Source: Pyrus communis (taxonomy: Eukaryota; Streptophyta; Magnoliopsida; Rosales; Rosaceae). Taken from it: a DNA stretch of 64,000 nucleotides. Numbering within the stretch: the first letter of the stretch is position 1; the number at the start of each line of letters is the position of its first letter. Shown piece by piece: positions 11,641 through 23,800 of this stretch. Made by a program: the position numbers and the translations under genes. The stretch is from assembly GCF_963583255.1 (NCBI RefSeq), contig NC_084803.1:10452122-10516121 (forward strand). The letters run 5' to 3'. Below the pieces are notes generated by a model. It saw only the letters and a program-made list of their open reading frames with translations. It did no database searches and was not told where the DNA came from.

Positions 11641-12595
11641 TAAATCCTGGAACGTGTTTTGTTATCAGTTACTAGCTCATATGATAGGTATTTATGAATA
11701 AGTAATAATAAATTTTCTTCATTGATAAGGTTTCCACACTAACGAAGTCTTAAAAGTTGTGTGGTGGTTTCGAAGTTTTCCCTTTAGATGCACAGCTTTA
11801 GTTATGACAGTGCATGTATATTTTATTATGCATAATGGTTTTGACAAAATTATGATTGGTCAGTAGGACAAACAACCAAGAGTTTCAATATGAAACATTA
11901 AGATAAATTGATCTATCGATTCTTAAGGGGACCAAGTGCAGGATGTGAGAAACTATACATCTACAGACACATTTTACACAAAATCTTGTGGGAGTTCAAT
12001 GTGTTAGTCAGTTTTGTGAATGTAATTATGGGGATTTTGTTCGACGAATTGAACAGGTTACCCCTTAGTTCTTCATGAATACTAATTAATTACCTGAACT
12101 TGTATCCGTGATTCAAGTTGGTGCTGATCTCGTGAATCAAGTGTTAGCTCTAGTGGGATAATGTAAGTTCTAATGAGAGCTGAACACTTGATCATCTTTA
12201 GTTTGGAGACGTGAGGATATAAGATATTGGAATTAACTAAGGTTGTAAGCTGATAAGGAATTTGTATATTCAGCTAATACAGTCACGATAGTGTTGAAAC
12301 ACTTATAATGGATGTGAATGATAGATTATTGATTAGGTTATTGATTAGGATTGTATAATTGGAAGAGTCCTTATCAATCATCATCGTATGTAGTATAAAA
12401 CAAGGGGTCCCTGCGCTCTCTCAATCACTCAAAATAAATAATACTCAAATCCCATTCATTGAGCGATTGCATCAAGTTGAGGAGAGCTGCAGAAGATCCC
12501 TAGTTTCCAAGAGATGTCTTCTTCAGTTTAATGGTTACTTTTGGTACTGTGATTATTGTATTCCTCTTACTTTATTTATATTGATCTTACAGTTG

Positions 12596-13539
12596 TTACC
12601 ATAGCTTTATGTGGGCTATACTTGGTACAGTTTCCGGGAGTTTGTCGTCAAACTTGCAACTGGTTGTTTCGCCTGGATCACAGTCAATTCTGTTATTGCC
12701 AGATTCATCATAGCAGAGGGCGACTTGGGCCAAATATATTAATTTCTTGCTCTGCTTCTGGATTTGTTGATAGCATCTGATATTGACGGAATGTCCGCCG
12801 GTTTCGGACTCAATGGCCTTTGTTATCTGATCGATGGAGTACAATTTGTATAACGACATCTTTGGCTGAAGTGGTTGGGGTACAATATTAGCCTTCTGCA
12901 GGATTTGAGCTATATCAAAATCATGGTACGTCGCTAGGGTCTTCCGGAAGTACTCGGTCTTCGGGAACACGTTGTCGGAGCACTTTCCGTGCTTATCATA
13001 CTCTCCTTGCCAGAATTCGACATGCTTCCCTTTTTTCCAATCCCACCACGAACTGAGTAGCTCCTTTTTCAGTGCATCATCCATCTACATATATTATTTA
13101 ATTAAAACATAAGAAGAAAACTAGTTAAGAATACACGTACATACACGGAAACACACGTACATATACGGTACACATGTAGGGAGATATATAATGATACATA
13201 TATACACATATACATATATACATACATACACATACGTAGGGACACACATGAATATTAACTATTGAGAGTTAATTTGTGAATAATTACCCCATTCACATTA
13301 AAGGCATCCCCCATGCAGGTAAGGGATGAAGAGGATGATTTATTCGCAGGCCAGAGACCATGAATAGTGAACTGAAGATGAGATGGTTGCATGATGTGGC
13401 ATTTATTCACCCCCCCTATAGCTTGGCATTCAGCAGCTGGCCAGAACTGAACATGCATAAAGTATTGGAATGGTGTGTAAGCGGATGAAACTGTGACAAA
13501 CAAGAAGAAAAATATGATTTGCACTAACTTTGACTCCAT
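12596..13539 (-). CDS. S-RNase-class T2 ribonuclease, two exons
   Basis: Extracellular T2 ribonucleases cut RNA through 2',3'-cyclic phosphate intermediates; S-RNases are the style determinants of gametophytic self-incompatibility. Exon 1 is 13539-13288 (84 codons) and exon 2 is 13084-12596. The 203-bp intron (13287-13085) has GT/AG ends in phase 0 at the usual hypervariable-region site. The product is 246 residues, near the family norm of about 225. A signal peptide (MESKLVQIIFFFLFVTVSSA) precedes YTPFQYF, an S-RNase C1-like motif. Both active-site motifs are intact: FTIHGLWP (C2) and EYDKHGKC (C3). Eight cysteines are seen in the mature protein, plus one NKS glycosylation site. The charge is near neutral, whereas many S-RNases are basic, so an S-like T2 RNase remains possible. 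A single intron fits Maleae more than Prunus. The stop is only 4 bp from a copia LTR. Confidence 0.85.
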
Positions 13540-13578
13540 TTCTATTTCTACCTGATGTTTTGAAGACGAAGTTGCATG

Positions 13579-13586
13579 TATTTATA
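13579..13586 (-). promoter_or_regulatory. TATA box of the S-RNase
   Basis: On the minus strand TATAAATA lies about 40 bp upstream of the ATG at 13539, within GGTACTATAAATACATGCAA. The implied 5' leader is very short. Just upstream is a GGTGGA-type repeat tract (13597-13622). The upstream DNA to about 13830 is shared with two gene-less copies at 5815-6036 and 63395-63600, whose match breaks off at this box. Confidence 0.65.
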
Positions 13587-13589
13587 GTA

Positions 13590-14390
13590 CCTATGGGGTG
13601 GAGGTGGAGGTGGAGGTGGTGAAGGGGTTAAAATGAAACGATCGAAACAGATGCGAAATTGCGAAAAACTTAATTAAGTACCATTCCTACTCCCACTACA
13701 AATGAAAATCAATACAAGTCTGCAATTCAGTATATAACTTGTTACATATCACTATCAAGTTTTCAATTTATAGGCAAAAGAAACTGCATGCATGTGTGGA
13801 CATGCTGTGAGAAATTTGTATCCAACACAGATTATTGTTTTGTTTCCATTTCAAGAATTCAACAACAAATAACACATATACATTTTCAAGTACTCCATCA
13901 TGACCATTACACATGCCACCTTCCCCATCTAAAGAATAAGTTAATTTCTAATCAAGCCAAGGTTGCTCACGAGAGGAACCTTCATTCGACCTGAATGTCA
14001 TGAATATCAATCAATAAGAAACCCACTTAGTTTTATGGCTTTTCTTCCCTTTATGGTAAATATGGAATTAAATTGAAAAATTCTTAATTATATACAAATC
14101 ATTTGCCTATGATATTGATGTTTAAAACACTATCTTTTCTTCTCTTTTTTTTACTTTTTTTTTTTTGTTGAATTGTAGAGGCTATTTCTATGAAAAATAT
14201 TTACTTAACATCTTCATTTAATTACCTATAAGATAGCTAGGTAGCCATCGATCTATCTTCAATGAAGATACCAAGACAATTATATACCTAAAGCAAAGAT
14301 ATAAACACGATTTTGAGTTATCACCATAACAAGTTCTAAAACATGTAGAAGCAAAAAGAATATGTACTACATGTAGTTAAGGTTCTCACC
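13590..14390 (-). repeat. S-RNase upstream region, inverted copy of 4166-4720 plus 5815-6036
   Basis: Reads in reverse as the 4.2-6.0 kb arm with its 4735-5815 block missing. It contains the likely promoter of the RNase gene. No other coding region is recognised here. Confidence 0.75.
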
Positions 14391-15570
14391 ATGCCAAATT
14401 TCAATACAAATGATTCCTCCATATATGGTACAATAACAAAAACAACAAACTCAAAATTCAAAATTCAAACCAAACAATACAAAACCAAAATAATATGTAC
14501 AATAATGACAAATAAAATATGAAAAAAAAATGGTATTAATATTGCGTGGTTTACATGCGTTGCTCACAAAATGGGAAAAATAGATGTAAAAAAAAAAAAT
14601 GAATGACTCAACCTAAAAATTAGCTTACTCATCAATCTAAATATGGAAAGTAAATTGGGGGTAGCAATGTAGTCAATGGGTTTAAATTGAAGAAATAAAA
14701 TTTAGAAAAAAAATGCTTATCGTTTTTAAATCCTAGGCCTAGGCTAATCTTATAATAGTATACTTCAAATAATATCCTTAATAATAATGGTAAAGGAAGG
14801 GTGTAACCATGTAATAAGATAATCTTACATTCTTAATAGAAAGTAGGGTTGGTAGATAAGATGCATAAATACTTTTTACCAAATTTAAAATAAGAAATAT
14901 AGATACAATGAATGCATATCTCAATACACTAAAATGGATATTATTCATATCTATTCCATATGGAATGCAAATATTCTACATTAATTTCTCAAATAACGTA
15001 TCTTCATAGTATGATTTGAACTAAAGTTAAGTCTTGCCTAATCCACATTCGCCATGTGGGTATCACATGACGGAATAAAATGAACTTGGGCTAAAATCAA
15101 ATAACACGACACCCACAAACAAATAATGAATTATATTGAGCCAACCTAGCTGTAAGGTTATTGGGTCGAATAACACGTCTCACACTTGGTCGTATCCATC
15201 CAACCTAAGACGACATTCCATTAGAGTTGAATGGATACGCTATTATAGTATGTGATCATCATATGGACCAGACTTGTAACACTTGTGAATAATAGGATAA
15301 TACTTGTGATTAAAGCAGCTGATATTAATGATTTAAATCCTAGGCTAAATCTTATGATGGTGTAATTTAATTAATATCCATAATACTAATGGTTTAGGGT
15401 GGGTGTAACTGTGTAATAAGACCATCTTAATTTTCTAATAGAAAGAGTGGCAGATAAGATGCATGCATACCTTCACCGAAATAGAACAAGAAATAGAGAC
15501 TATGTATGCATATCTTATAACACTAAAATGGACATGATCGTAAACATTCTACCTTCCCCGAATAACGTAT
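14391..15570. repeat. Non-coding duplicated DNA with internal tandem and inverted copies
   Basis: 14380-14720 is the reverse complement of about 15930-16190. The phrases CCTAGGCTAA...AGATAAGATGCAT at 14730-14880 recur at 15340-15470 in the same orientation and, reversed, at 31980-32120. No coding region or transposon coding capacity is visible; the complexity looks like repeated segmental rearrangement. Confidence 0.55.
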
Positions 15571-15664
15571 AACCAGTGTGTTTTACTATGGATGACATCG
15601 TTGCTAAAGTTGATCGGGTGGTTACTAAGAATTACTATCACCAGTGTGTTTTACTATGGATGGA
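15571..15664 (+). pseudogene. Fragment of cyclic phosphodiesterase exon (copy of the F-box/CPDase gene)
   Basis: On the plus strand this stretch encodes MDDIVAKVDRVVTKNYYHQC, matching residues just before the end of exon 1 of the F-box/CPDase gene at 26090-26175 (which is on the minus strand). Only about 75 bp of the gene are present. The phrase CCAGTGTGTTTTACTATGGA occurs at both its ends, 71 bp apart, showing a local tandem duplication. It is a relic in opposite orientation and cannot make a protein. Next to it on the right is the truncated right half of the 32128-32443 transposon. Confidence 0.8.
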
Positions 15665-17846
15665 TTGAAAGGCTTTCCGATAACTAGCTCCAGAGAGGCC
15701 CAAAAACCTACAAAGAAAGAAGAGGAAGGAGGAGGATCCAGAGGCTCCGGTGGAAGGATCTTCTTCCCTAAGATATAAATCATTAAATCACTTGCTTTAA
15801 TCACATATGCTGTTTACCCTCAATAGAAAGTTAGACAAAAGACTTAAAATCATTGACTAACATTTGCATTATTCACATGTGTTGTATACCCTCAATAGAA
15901 AGATAAAATATCCAAAATCATAAGCATTTGTTTAATATTTTATTTCCTCGATTTTAAACCCGTTGAGTACATTGCTACCCTGAATTTACTTTCCATTAAT
16001 GAGTAAGCTAATTTTTAGGTTAGAGTAATTCTTTTTTTTTTTTTTTTACATCTATTTTTACCATTTGTGAGCAACGAATGGAAACCACGCAATTTTTTTT
16101 TTTTTTTTTTTTTTTCATATTTCATTTGTCATTATTGTATATATTATTTTGGTTTTGTATTGTTTGGTTTGAATTTTGAGTTTATTATTTTGGTTATAAA
16201 TCAAATAAGATAAAATATTTATCTTTTGTAGGTAGAGAACACTCTTCGTCGATCCTCGATTTGAATAAGATTTTAGGTTGAGGTGTGCAGTCACTGTCCT
16301 TAAGAATAGATTTCGCCCCTCTAAGACAATGTCTTGGTGTAATGAGTTATGGTGCCTTACCCTCAAGATACAACAACCTATGATTCTTCATTAGGCATAT
16401 GAGAGGTGAAATTATAATAGCATTTGAGAGAATACAGGAAATCAAAAGAGGAGAGGAAGGTGAGATTCAACTAGGTGAGGTTTGTAGGAAAGAAAATATT
16501 TGAAGTTCAATAGCAAAGGAGTAGTCTAGGTAAAGATCAACCATAATACTCACGGCTTGAAGAGTTGTTTTTATATAGAACATGAGAAAAGTAAACATGA
16601 TTAAGCATGGTCTAGAAACGTTAGACCATATAATTGCCCAATTTTTCTTCAAAAAATAAAATTGCCCAATTAATGGGTTAATCAAGATGGCATATTCAAA
16701 GAGAGAATGTAATTTATAGCCCCAATATTATAACCGCTTTAATGCTTCAGTTTTTGGTTTGCAAGAAAAACTGAAATTGAGATTAGAAAAAATCAACAAG
16801 AATTATATTAACATGATCAATGAGGAGTTGTATTTTGAAATACCCAATCAAAAATGCCAACAATTCCCCACATATTTCAAAATACAAATTGAATCACAAA
16901 AGGAATTTGAGTAAAACAAGTTTAAAGAGGACAAGGAAATACGAAAGGAAAATGAGAATCCAACGCATCAACACTGGTGTTTTTTGGACTATGAACCAAC
17001 CTTAGGATGAGTTAGTAGTAACTCACAAAAATTTGTAAAAAATTGAATTTTCAATGAGCCAATATTTCTTTGCTTGAATCATAGGACTAACAATCCACAT
17101 TGAATCCTCGGGTTGAGCATATTCCAGCGGGTTGGCGCGAACAGACCATGCACCCACCTAGAAATTCATGAGTGGCAGCCCCGCTCCCACACTCAAATAG
17201 GTGAATCCATCAAGTGTGCATTGCAGTCAAGCACACCACCCATATATAGGCTATGGTATTCATTAAGAACATAAGTTCAACCTTAGACGTCAAAGTAGTT
17301 GCATTATCTGCACCATAGAGATAGACTCTCAACAATAATAACATTAGATATAAATTAATGCACGCCCAATCAACAAGTGACTTGTTCTTACCCATATGAA
17401 CCTACTTCATGGCATCTCCATTCACATAGGTTGGGTTACCATCACTCTTGATCGATATTATAGGCATACGTCTCATCCCCTTGATGTCATAATCATCACT
17501 AGCATTTAGCTTAGTGGATTTGTCAGATGATTAGCTAAATCCAATTCTGACGTCAAAACAATTATGTCAAGTACATATGCATAAGTCATTTAGCTTAATG
17601 CCCTCATAGCTATGATATCACACACAATAAACCAACTAGTCTCTTCCCAGACAATGGGATATCTCAAACCAAACAAATGGTCTCTTCCACAAATAGTTGG
17701 ATAGCTCAATAATAGATATAGAAAGAAGTCGTCTCTTGTCGTTCACATTGTCTTCTTTATAAGATTACTAGCCGGTGTTTCATAGTGAAACTGCTCAAAT
17801 ATACTATCAACAAACTCTTGTACAATTGATCAAATACATATCAACA
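15664..17846. repeat. Segmental repeat B, copy 1 (matches about 32310-34690)
   Basis: After the right half of a small inverted-repeat transposon (ending CTTCTTCCC, then TAAGATATAAAT), the segment runs parallel to 32444-34690 in the same orientation, including poly-T tracts, segment A and the phrase ATTGATCAAATA at its end. It is non-coding. Short open frames such as 16820-17005 and 17210-17395 have partners in the other copy but differ by indels, so I do not call them genes. Confidence 0.75.
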
Positions 17847-20750
17847 CATCGCCATATGAGGAAATGCGATGAAGAGCCAGATCATTGAATTTTATGACAT
17901 ACTCATCAGCACACAACAGCATGCTAGCAAACTTTTCAAGGCACATATCCAATATTGAAAATAGATCCTCAAAGAAACTGCCGCCAATGAAACACCCAGA
18001 TATTGAGGTGCAGAGAGAACAATAGAGGGACATCCAGAGTGTGATAACTTGTTCAAGCTCAACCTGTATGTGATGTGAAGCATGAGATTCTTTTGAGGGG
18101 CTTCCAAGCTCTGCAGACATAAAGTATTTCGGAGTACAGGAGCATACAACTAGTGGATAGGACAACAGATCGCACATGGCAAAACAACATTTGCAGTCAG
18201 ACTCCATTTTCAATGACGAAAAATCCTTCATATCATCAATGTAGAAATTCAAACCTTCTGCCACTGCAATCCACATCCTTAAGCAGCTAGGACCACTGTG
18301 CTTGTACAATAATCCAGTAGTGACAACTAGGCTTTCCAGGGGATCAAACATTGATAACAGATATTTGAAATAATTCTGCATTCTCTGAAGATTGATGTCT
18401 GTTTTGGGTTCGGTCATTGTTGACTGAACCACCAAGCAGAAGTAAAGTACACTTAAATAAACCATTGGTGAAATGGCACCCTGTGAATAGGGAACCCCAC
18501 TATAGTATGTTCAATCTCCGCACAGACAGCCTCCACCAACTGAAGCGATATGTGATGTAAGTCATTTCTGTCACTACAATCTGAAATAACTTTTTCACAA
18601 GTGTTTTTTACAAACTTCAATATTGCATTCAAACAAAACATAATATCATCATAACTGATAGACGACCTTTTCAACTCCAACTGAACTCCTTTGAAAACAG
18701 ATCTAAATAACCTTAAGGAGGCATCCGCAGCTGAAATCCTGTTATCGTGGGAGACAGTTTCCCTTGACGCTTGACAGATAAGAATGTAGATCATCTTTAA
18801 ATGGAAGTCTAAAAGACTCAGATCCCATGGAAACCATTTGATGGCACACTGCTTCCAAGAGAAACTTCCAGATACAAAGGGAGCAATTCTAGAGGTTTTG
18901 CCCAATAACTGATGGTTCACTTGATTAAGTGAGTCATAATCTATATCTTTACATTTTGCCAATATGAAAACATTAAGCAAATCTATGCACAGATTCCTGG
19001 CCCAGGTGCTCTTACTATCAGGATCAACTTGAAAAACTGCCTCAACAACTGGCTCTAGTACCATTCTGATGATAGAAGAATCACTGAGAGAGGTATCAAG
19101 TTTATGCAATAAATAACACCACGTGTTCAAGCAAGCTAAGTGAACAGATACATCACATTTAGTCGGCATGATGCCTATCAGTGGCGTCATAATGAGCTTT
19201 GTGCTTTTCAAGTATCCCTTTTTTTGAATTTCACTACCGTTTCCTTTGCATGTTCCTATTTGTTCCATACCATTGTCCTTTTTTTGTCACATTTGTCTCA
19301 AAGGGTAATATCATGGTAGGGTGAACAAGGGCATCAATAAGACCTTCCCAGGCAACCTGCAAAATTGGAGTACATAATAATCTTAGCTTAAGACATGGAA
19401 TCTGAAAGTCTGGATATTCCGAGACTCGATTAAGTTTTAACGCTGACAAGGATTAGGGACTTGGATCTAGCTTCCAAGGAGCATAACATAAATGAAATCA
19501 TTAAGAAAAACACATCATCTATTCTTTGGAATTATACTTACTTGTTAAGCAATTTGAACTTGTGAGTCATGATCTGAAAATGTCTGCTCAGGAATTTTTA
19601 GCATCTGATTAATTAACTGCCTGTTCTTCAAGGCACGAGATCCCAGTAAGCGGATAAACCATCCCCATGCTTGAATAGTTTGAACCTTCAAGCCACTGGT
19701 TAGCATGTGGTGCATCCCAGTAAGCAACCTTGGCTTCAAATCTTTGACAACTGCCTGTTTGTGGAAGAAAATGAAGAAAAAGGAAATGTACATGTCAATA
19801 TAAATTACAGAATAACCAGCAAGACAGGATCATGCAAAGCCACCTCATGGTTCTATGTGAGACCCGTGAAGCCAATGGAAGGGATGCTAATAATCATATG
19901 GTTAATTTTTCCATGACACGACACGGCATGAGCTACCCATACTAGAAGTCATATTTCAAGAAAATGACATGAGCAAGTGAGTACCTAGGAAAGATTTAGC
20001 TTTTTGTGGGGTTTTGTGGGGGGGGGGGGTGGTTAATATTGTAGACCTAGTGTTCAATAAACACCACTCTGACATATCCCTCTCCCTCTTAGCAGAGCTA
20101 AGGAGTCTTCTATATACTGAAGGAGCCCATATATGCGATAACAGCCTGTCACAATAACATAAGGCATATTCAGAAGAATTAGTATGAAAACAACACTATT
20201 TAAAACGCATGATACTTGCGATGTATTACCTGAATAGCCTCAAAAGTAGTCGACAAAGAACTGATAGGATTGTCAATGGCATGAACAATTGCAAGCAAAA
20301 GAGAATGGAAAGGGGCAGCTAAAAGTGGTGTACTCAATTGTTGGATAGATATGCACCACACCCCTAAATTGCAAACAGACTGCAGTTATGAAATCAGCAG
20401 ATTACTATTCGGACACGCGAAAAAACAAAAACTAAAAACACAAAATGATCATCGCTTGTAGTAATAAATTCCCGTCAATATAAAGAAATAACCTTCATTT
20501 TTGTGGTTGTAATGAGCTTTGCCAGTGAATCTAAAACAAATTTGACATCATCCGCTGCGAAACAAAGAAATTGGTGACAGAAATTTGGTTATCAGTTTAA
20601 GCTCAGCCGCATAAAAAGTTCAAAATTTTTAATTTCAAACGAATCAGAATTTTGAGTGGCTACATGTACCTGCGATTTCGGCAACGATAGACGGATGATA
20701 TATCATGAAGCCCAAGCATTCCAATGCCTGAGTTGCACTGCAAATTTTTT
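17830..20750 (-). pseudogene. RIF1-like gene fragment, disabled
   Basis: RIF1 controls replication timing and telomere/double-strand-break responses; plant homologues have a long alpha-helical N-terminal region. Exons read downward: about 20740-20684 (ECLGFMIYHPSIVAEI), 20565-20495 (VKFVLDSLAKLITTTKMK), 20390-20226 (NLGVWCISIQQL to TTFEAIQ), about 20155-20050 (HIWAPSVYRRLLS), 19753-19545 (GLKVQTIQAWGWFIRLLGS), 19358-18453 (VAWEGLIDALVHP, then IMTPLIGIMPTKCDVSVHLA) and 18465-17830 (MVYLSVLYF onward). Breaks seen: a TAA after QVQIA at 19545, an A-run frameshift near 19285, a frameshift near 18470, and apparent loss of codons before HIWAP. The first exons and the C-terminal half are missing; the fragment joins repeat B at about 17845. 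The RIF1 name rests on recalled plant sequences. Confidence 0.72.
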
Positions 20751-20827
20751 AAATAAAAAAGAAAAATCCAAGGCGTATTCAGTTAAACCACACCATTAAA
20801 ATAAATGAAAAACCCAGAAAAATGTCT

Positions 20828-23800
20828 TGAATTGTGAGTTTAATATTTTTGGTTCTCATATTCATTCTCTGCTGCAATGGTTTTATATACATCTTACACA
20901 CACGCATGCAATAAACTACAGTTGTAAAGGTGGCGTGCTTGCTGCCCATGCTGCAACACATCAGAGCACATGAGCTGACACCATGTGCTAGTCTGCTGCA
21001 ATATTCCTTCTGTCCAGATGCTTGCTGTCTGTCAATACTTTTCCTTTAACACTCCCCCTCAAGTTGGAGTGTGAATGTCAATCACACCCAACTTGCCCAG
21101 ATGTGCATGGAAGATGGGTGCACGTAATGGCTTAGTAAATAAGTCTGCGACTTGCTCCCCCGTCTTGACATAAGAAGTTTTGATTTCTCCTTTTTGAACT
21201 CGCTCACGGACTGTGTGGCAATCGATCTCGATATGCTTTGTACGTTCGTGATACACCGGATTTGCAGCTATGTGCAAAGCGGCTTGATTGTCACAAAACA
21301 ATCTTGCTGGCTGAGGATGGTTAACATGTAAATCTTCCAATAAATACCTCAACCAACTTAATTCACAAGTGGCAGTAGCCATGGACCGATACTTCGCTTC
21401 CGCGGATGAACGAGCTACTGTAACTTGTTTCTTGCTTTTCCAAGACACCAGTGATTTTCCAAGAAAAATACAATAACCAGTCACTGACCGACGTGAAATG
21501 GGGCAACGAGCCCAATCTGCGTCGCAATAACCAGTTAAAGATAATTCACTTTGGGAAGAAAACATCAAACCTTGCCCAGGAGCTCCTTTAAGATATCGAA
21601 GGAGTCGATATGCTGCATCAAGGTGGTGTCGTTGCGGATCTTGCATAAACTGACTCAACGTGTTGACAGTGTATGCTATTTCCGGTCTTGTGATGGTCAA
21701 ATAAATCAACTTGCCAATTAAGCGCCTATACCTCGCAGGTTCATGAAGTGAAGTGCTTCCTGTGGGTGTTAGCACTAAATCAGCCTCCATTGGAACTTTC
21801 ATGGGTTTAGCACCAAGTAACCCAGCCTCCTCCAGTATGTCCAGTGTATATTTCCGTTGACAAATTGTGACTCCGGCTTTCGAACGTGCAACCTCGACTC
21901 CAAGGAAATATTTTAGAGGTCCAAGGTCTTTAATTCGAAATCGACTTCTAAGGAAAGTCTTTAGGTTCTTGATTTCTGTCTCGTCGTTGCCTGTAATCAC
22001 CATATCATCAACATACAACAATACAATAGTGAGTGAAGTACCCTTGACTTGGGTGAACAGAGAGTAATCTGCCTTAGATTGGCAGAAACCGATGTCACTG
22101 ATAGCCGAAAAAAATTCTCGAAACCAACTTCTGGACGCCTGTTTAAGACCATATAAAGATTTGTGGAGTCGACACACAATGTTCTCCCCCTGTCGACGAC
22201 ACCCCGGAGGAGGCAACATGTATACTTCCTCCTGAAGTTCGCCGTGAAGGAAGGCGTTTTGGACGTCCATTTGATGTAATGGCCAATGCCGGACAGCAGC
22301 GATGGTCAGTAAGCAACGCACTGTGATGAGTTTGGCAACCGGGGAAAAAGTTTCCTTGTAGTCGATACCTTCACGTTGGCTGAAGCCTTGGGCAACGAGA
22401 CGCGCTTTGTAGCGATCAAGAGTGCCGTCGGAGTGGTACTTGAGTTTGAAAGCCCATTTGCATCCGATAGGACGGTGGCCGGACGGAAGAGGAACGAGAC
22501 TCCATGTTTTGTTGTCATCTAGAGCTGTGAGTTCGGCCTGCATGGCTGCAACCCAGTGGGGATTTTGACAAGCCTGTTCATAGGTGGCAGGCTCCACCAA
22601 GTGGGAAATGTGAGAAACAAACCGTTGATACCCAGGAGATAAGCAAAAATAGGAAACATACCGATGTAGCGGATAGCGCGTGCTGGACATGGACCGCGAG
22701 AGGGACTCGGTTGGTGTGAGCAAGGTGGAATGATGAGCCACATAATCTTTGAAATGAGCCGGTGGTTTGGCGGGGCGAGTAGAGTGACGGGGTGGAGGTG
22801 GTTGGAGAGACACTGGAAGGGAGAGGCGAGGAGAGACGGGGTCAGATGGTGGGTGATTGTCGGTGGTGGTAGGTAACGCGGGAGGGTTGAAGTATGATGG
22901 GGAAGATTCGTGGGTGGCAGAGATAATGGGTGAGGGAGAAGTGGAGGGAGTCTCGAGGTTGGTAGGGGGGAGATTTGACAAAGGTGGAGGGGAAGTTGAG
23001 ATAGGCGTATGGTCCGTGGGATGGGAGGTGGTGGTAATATGGGTATTTGTGTCGTGGATCATATCGTGAGGTGGATGGATAAGGGGAGTAATAGGCAGGT
23101 CATTTTGGTCAAGGGTTGGTGAGGTGGTGTAAGGGAATATATGTTCATGAAAGATGACATCACCGGAGGTGAATATTTTATGGGTGAGAAGATCATATAC
23201 CTGATAACCCTTTTGACCAAGTGGGTAACCAAGGAAAACACAACGACGAGCACGGGCGTCAAACTTAGTGATGGGTGTGAGGTTGGTGGCATAACTAAGG
23301 CACCCAAAAACTCGTAAGTGGGAATAAGTAGGTGGTGTATGATGCAAAAGTTCATATGGAGACTTATGAGAGAGCAAGGGTGTAGGTAGACGATTGATGA
23401 GATAACAAGCGGTTTGGATACTTTCCCCCCAAAATTTTAAAGGTAAGTAAGCTTGAAATCTAAGAGCACGACCAACATTTAAAATATGCCTATGTTTACG
23501 TTCAACTACCCCATTTTGTTGTGGTGTGTAAGAACAAGAATGTTGGAAGGAGGTTCCACATGAGTCTAGGTAAGAACGCATGGAAAGAAATTCACTCCCA
23601 TTATCCGCACGAAGAGCTTTAATGTTATGATGAAATTGGGTTTTGACCTAAGAGAAAAAGGATTTTAGTAATGGTTGTGTGTCGGATTTGAAATGCATAA
23701 TATGTACCCAAGTAAAACGAGTAAAATCATCCACAATAGTGAGAAAATATCGTGCCCCATAGTGTGTTTGATGTTTGTGAGGACCCCAAATATCACAATG

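Larger units (their letters stand above)
6632..12591 (+). mobile_element. Degenerate Ty1/copia retrotransposon, about 6 kb
   Basis: The 5' LTR (about 6632-6944) and 3' LTR (about 12292-12591) share TAGGATTGTATAATGGAAGAGTCCTTATCA-type sequence, GCTCTCTCAATCA, GAGGAGAGCTGCAGAAGATC and the terminal TATATTGATCTTACA. The outer LTR starts are diverged and therefore approximate. TTTGGTATCAGAGC follows the 5' LTR as a tRNA-Met primer-binding site. The interior encodes broken gag-pol in the copia order (protease, integrase, reverse transcriptase, RNase H). No matching target duplication is visible. The 3' LTR ends 4 bp before the complement of the S-RNase stop codon. Confidence 0.85.

Noticed and set aside
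12359..12780. Plus-strand open frames across the copia LTR and RNase 3' end
   Set aside because: They span the LTR/gene junction and are antisense to the RNase coding exon.
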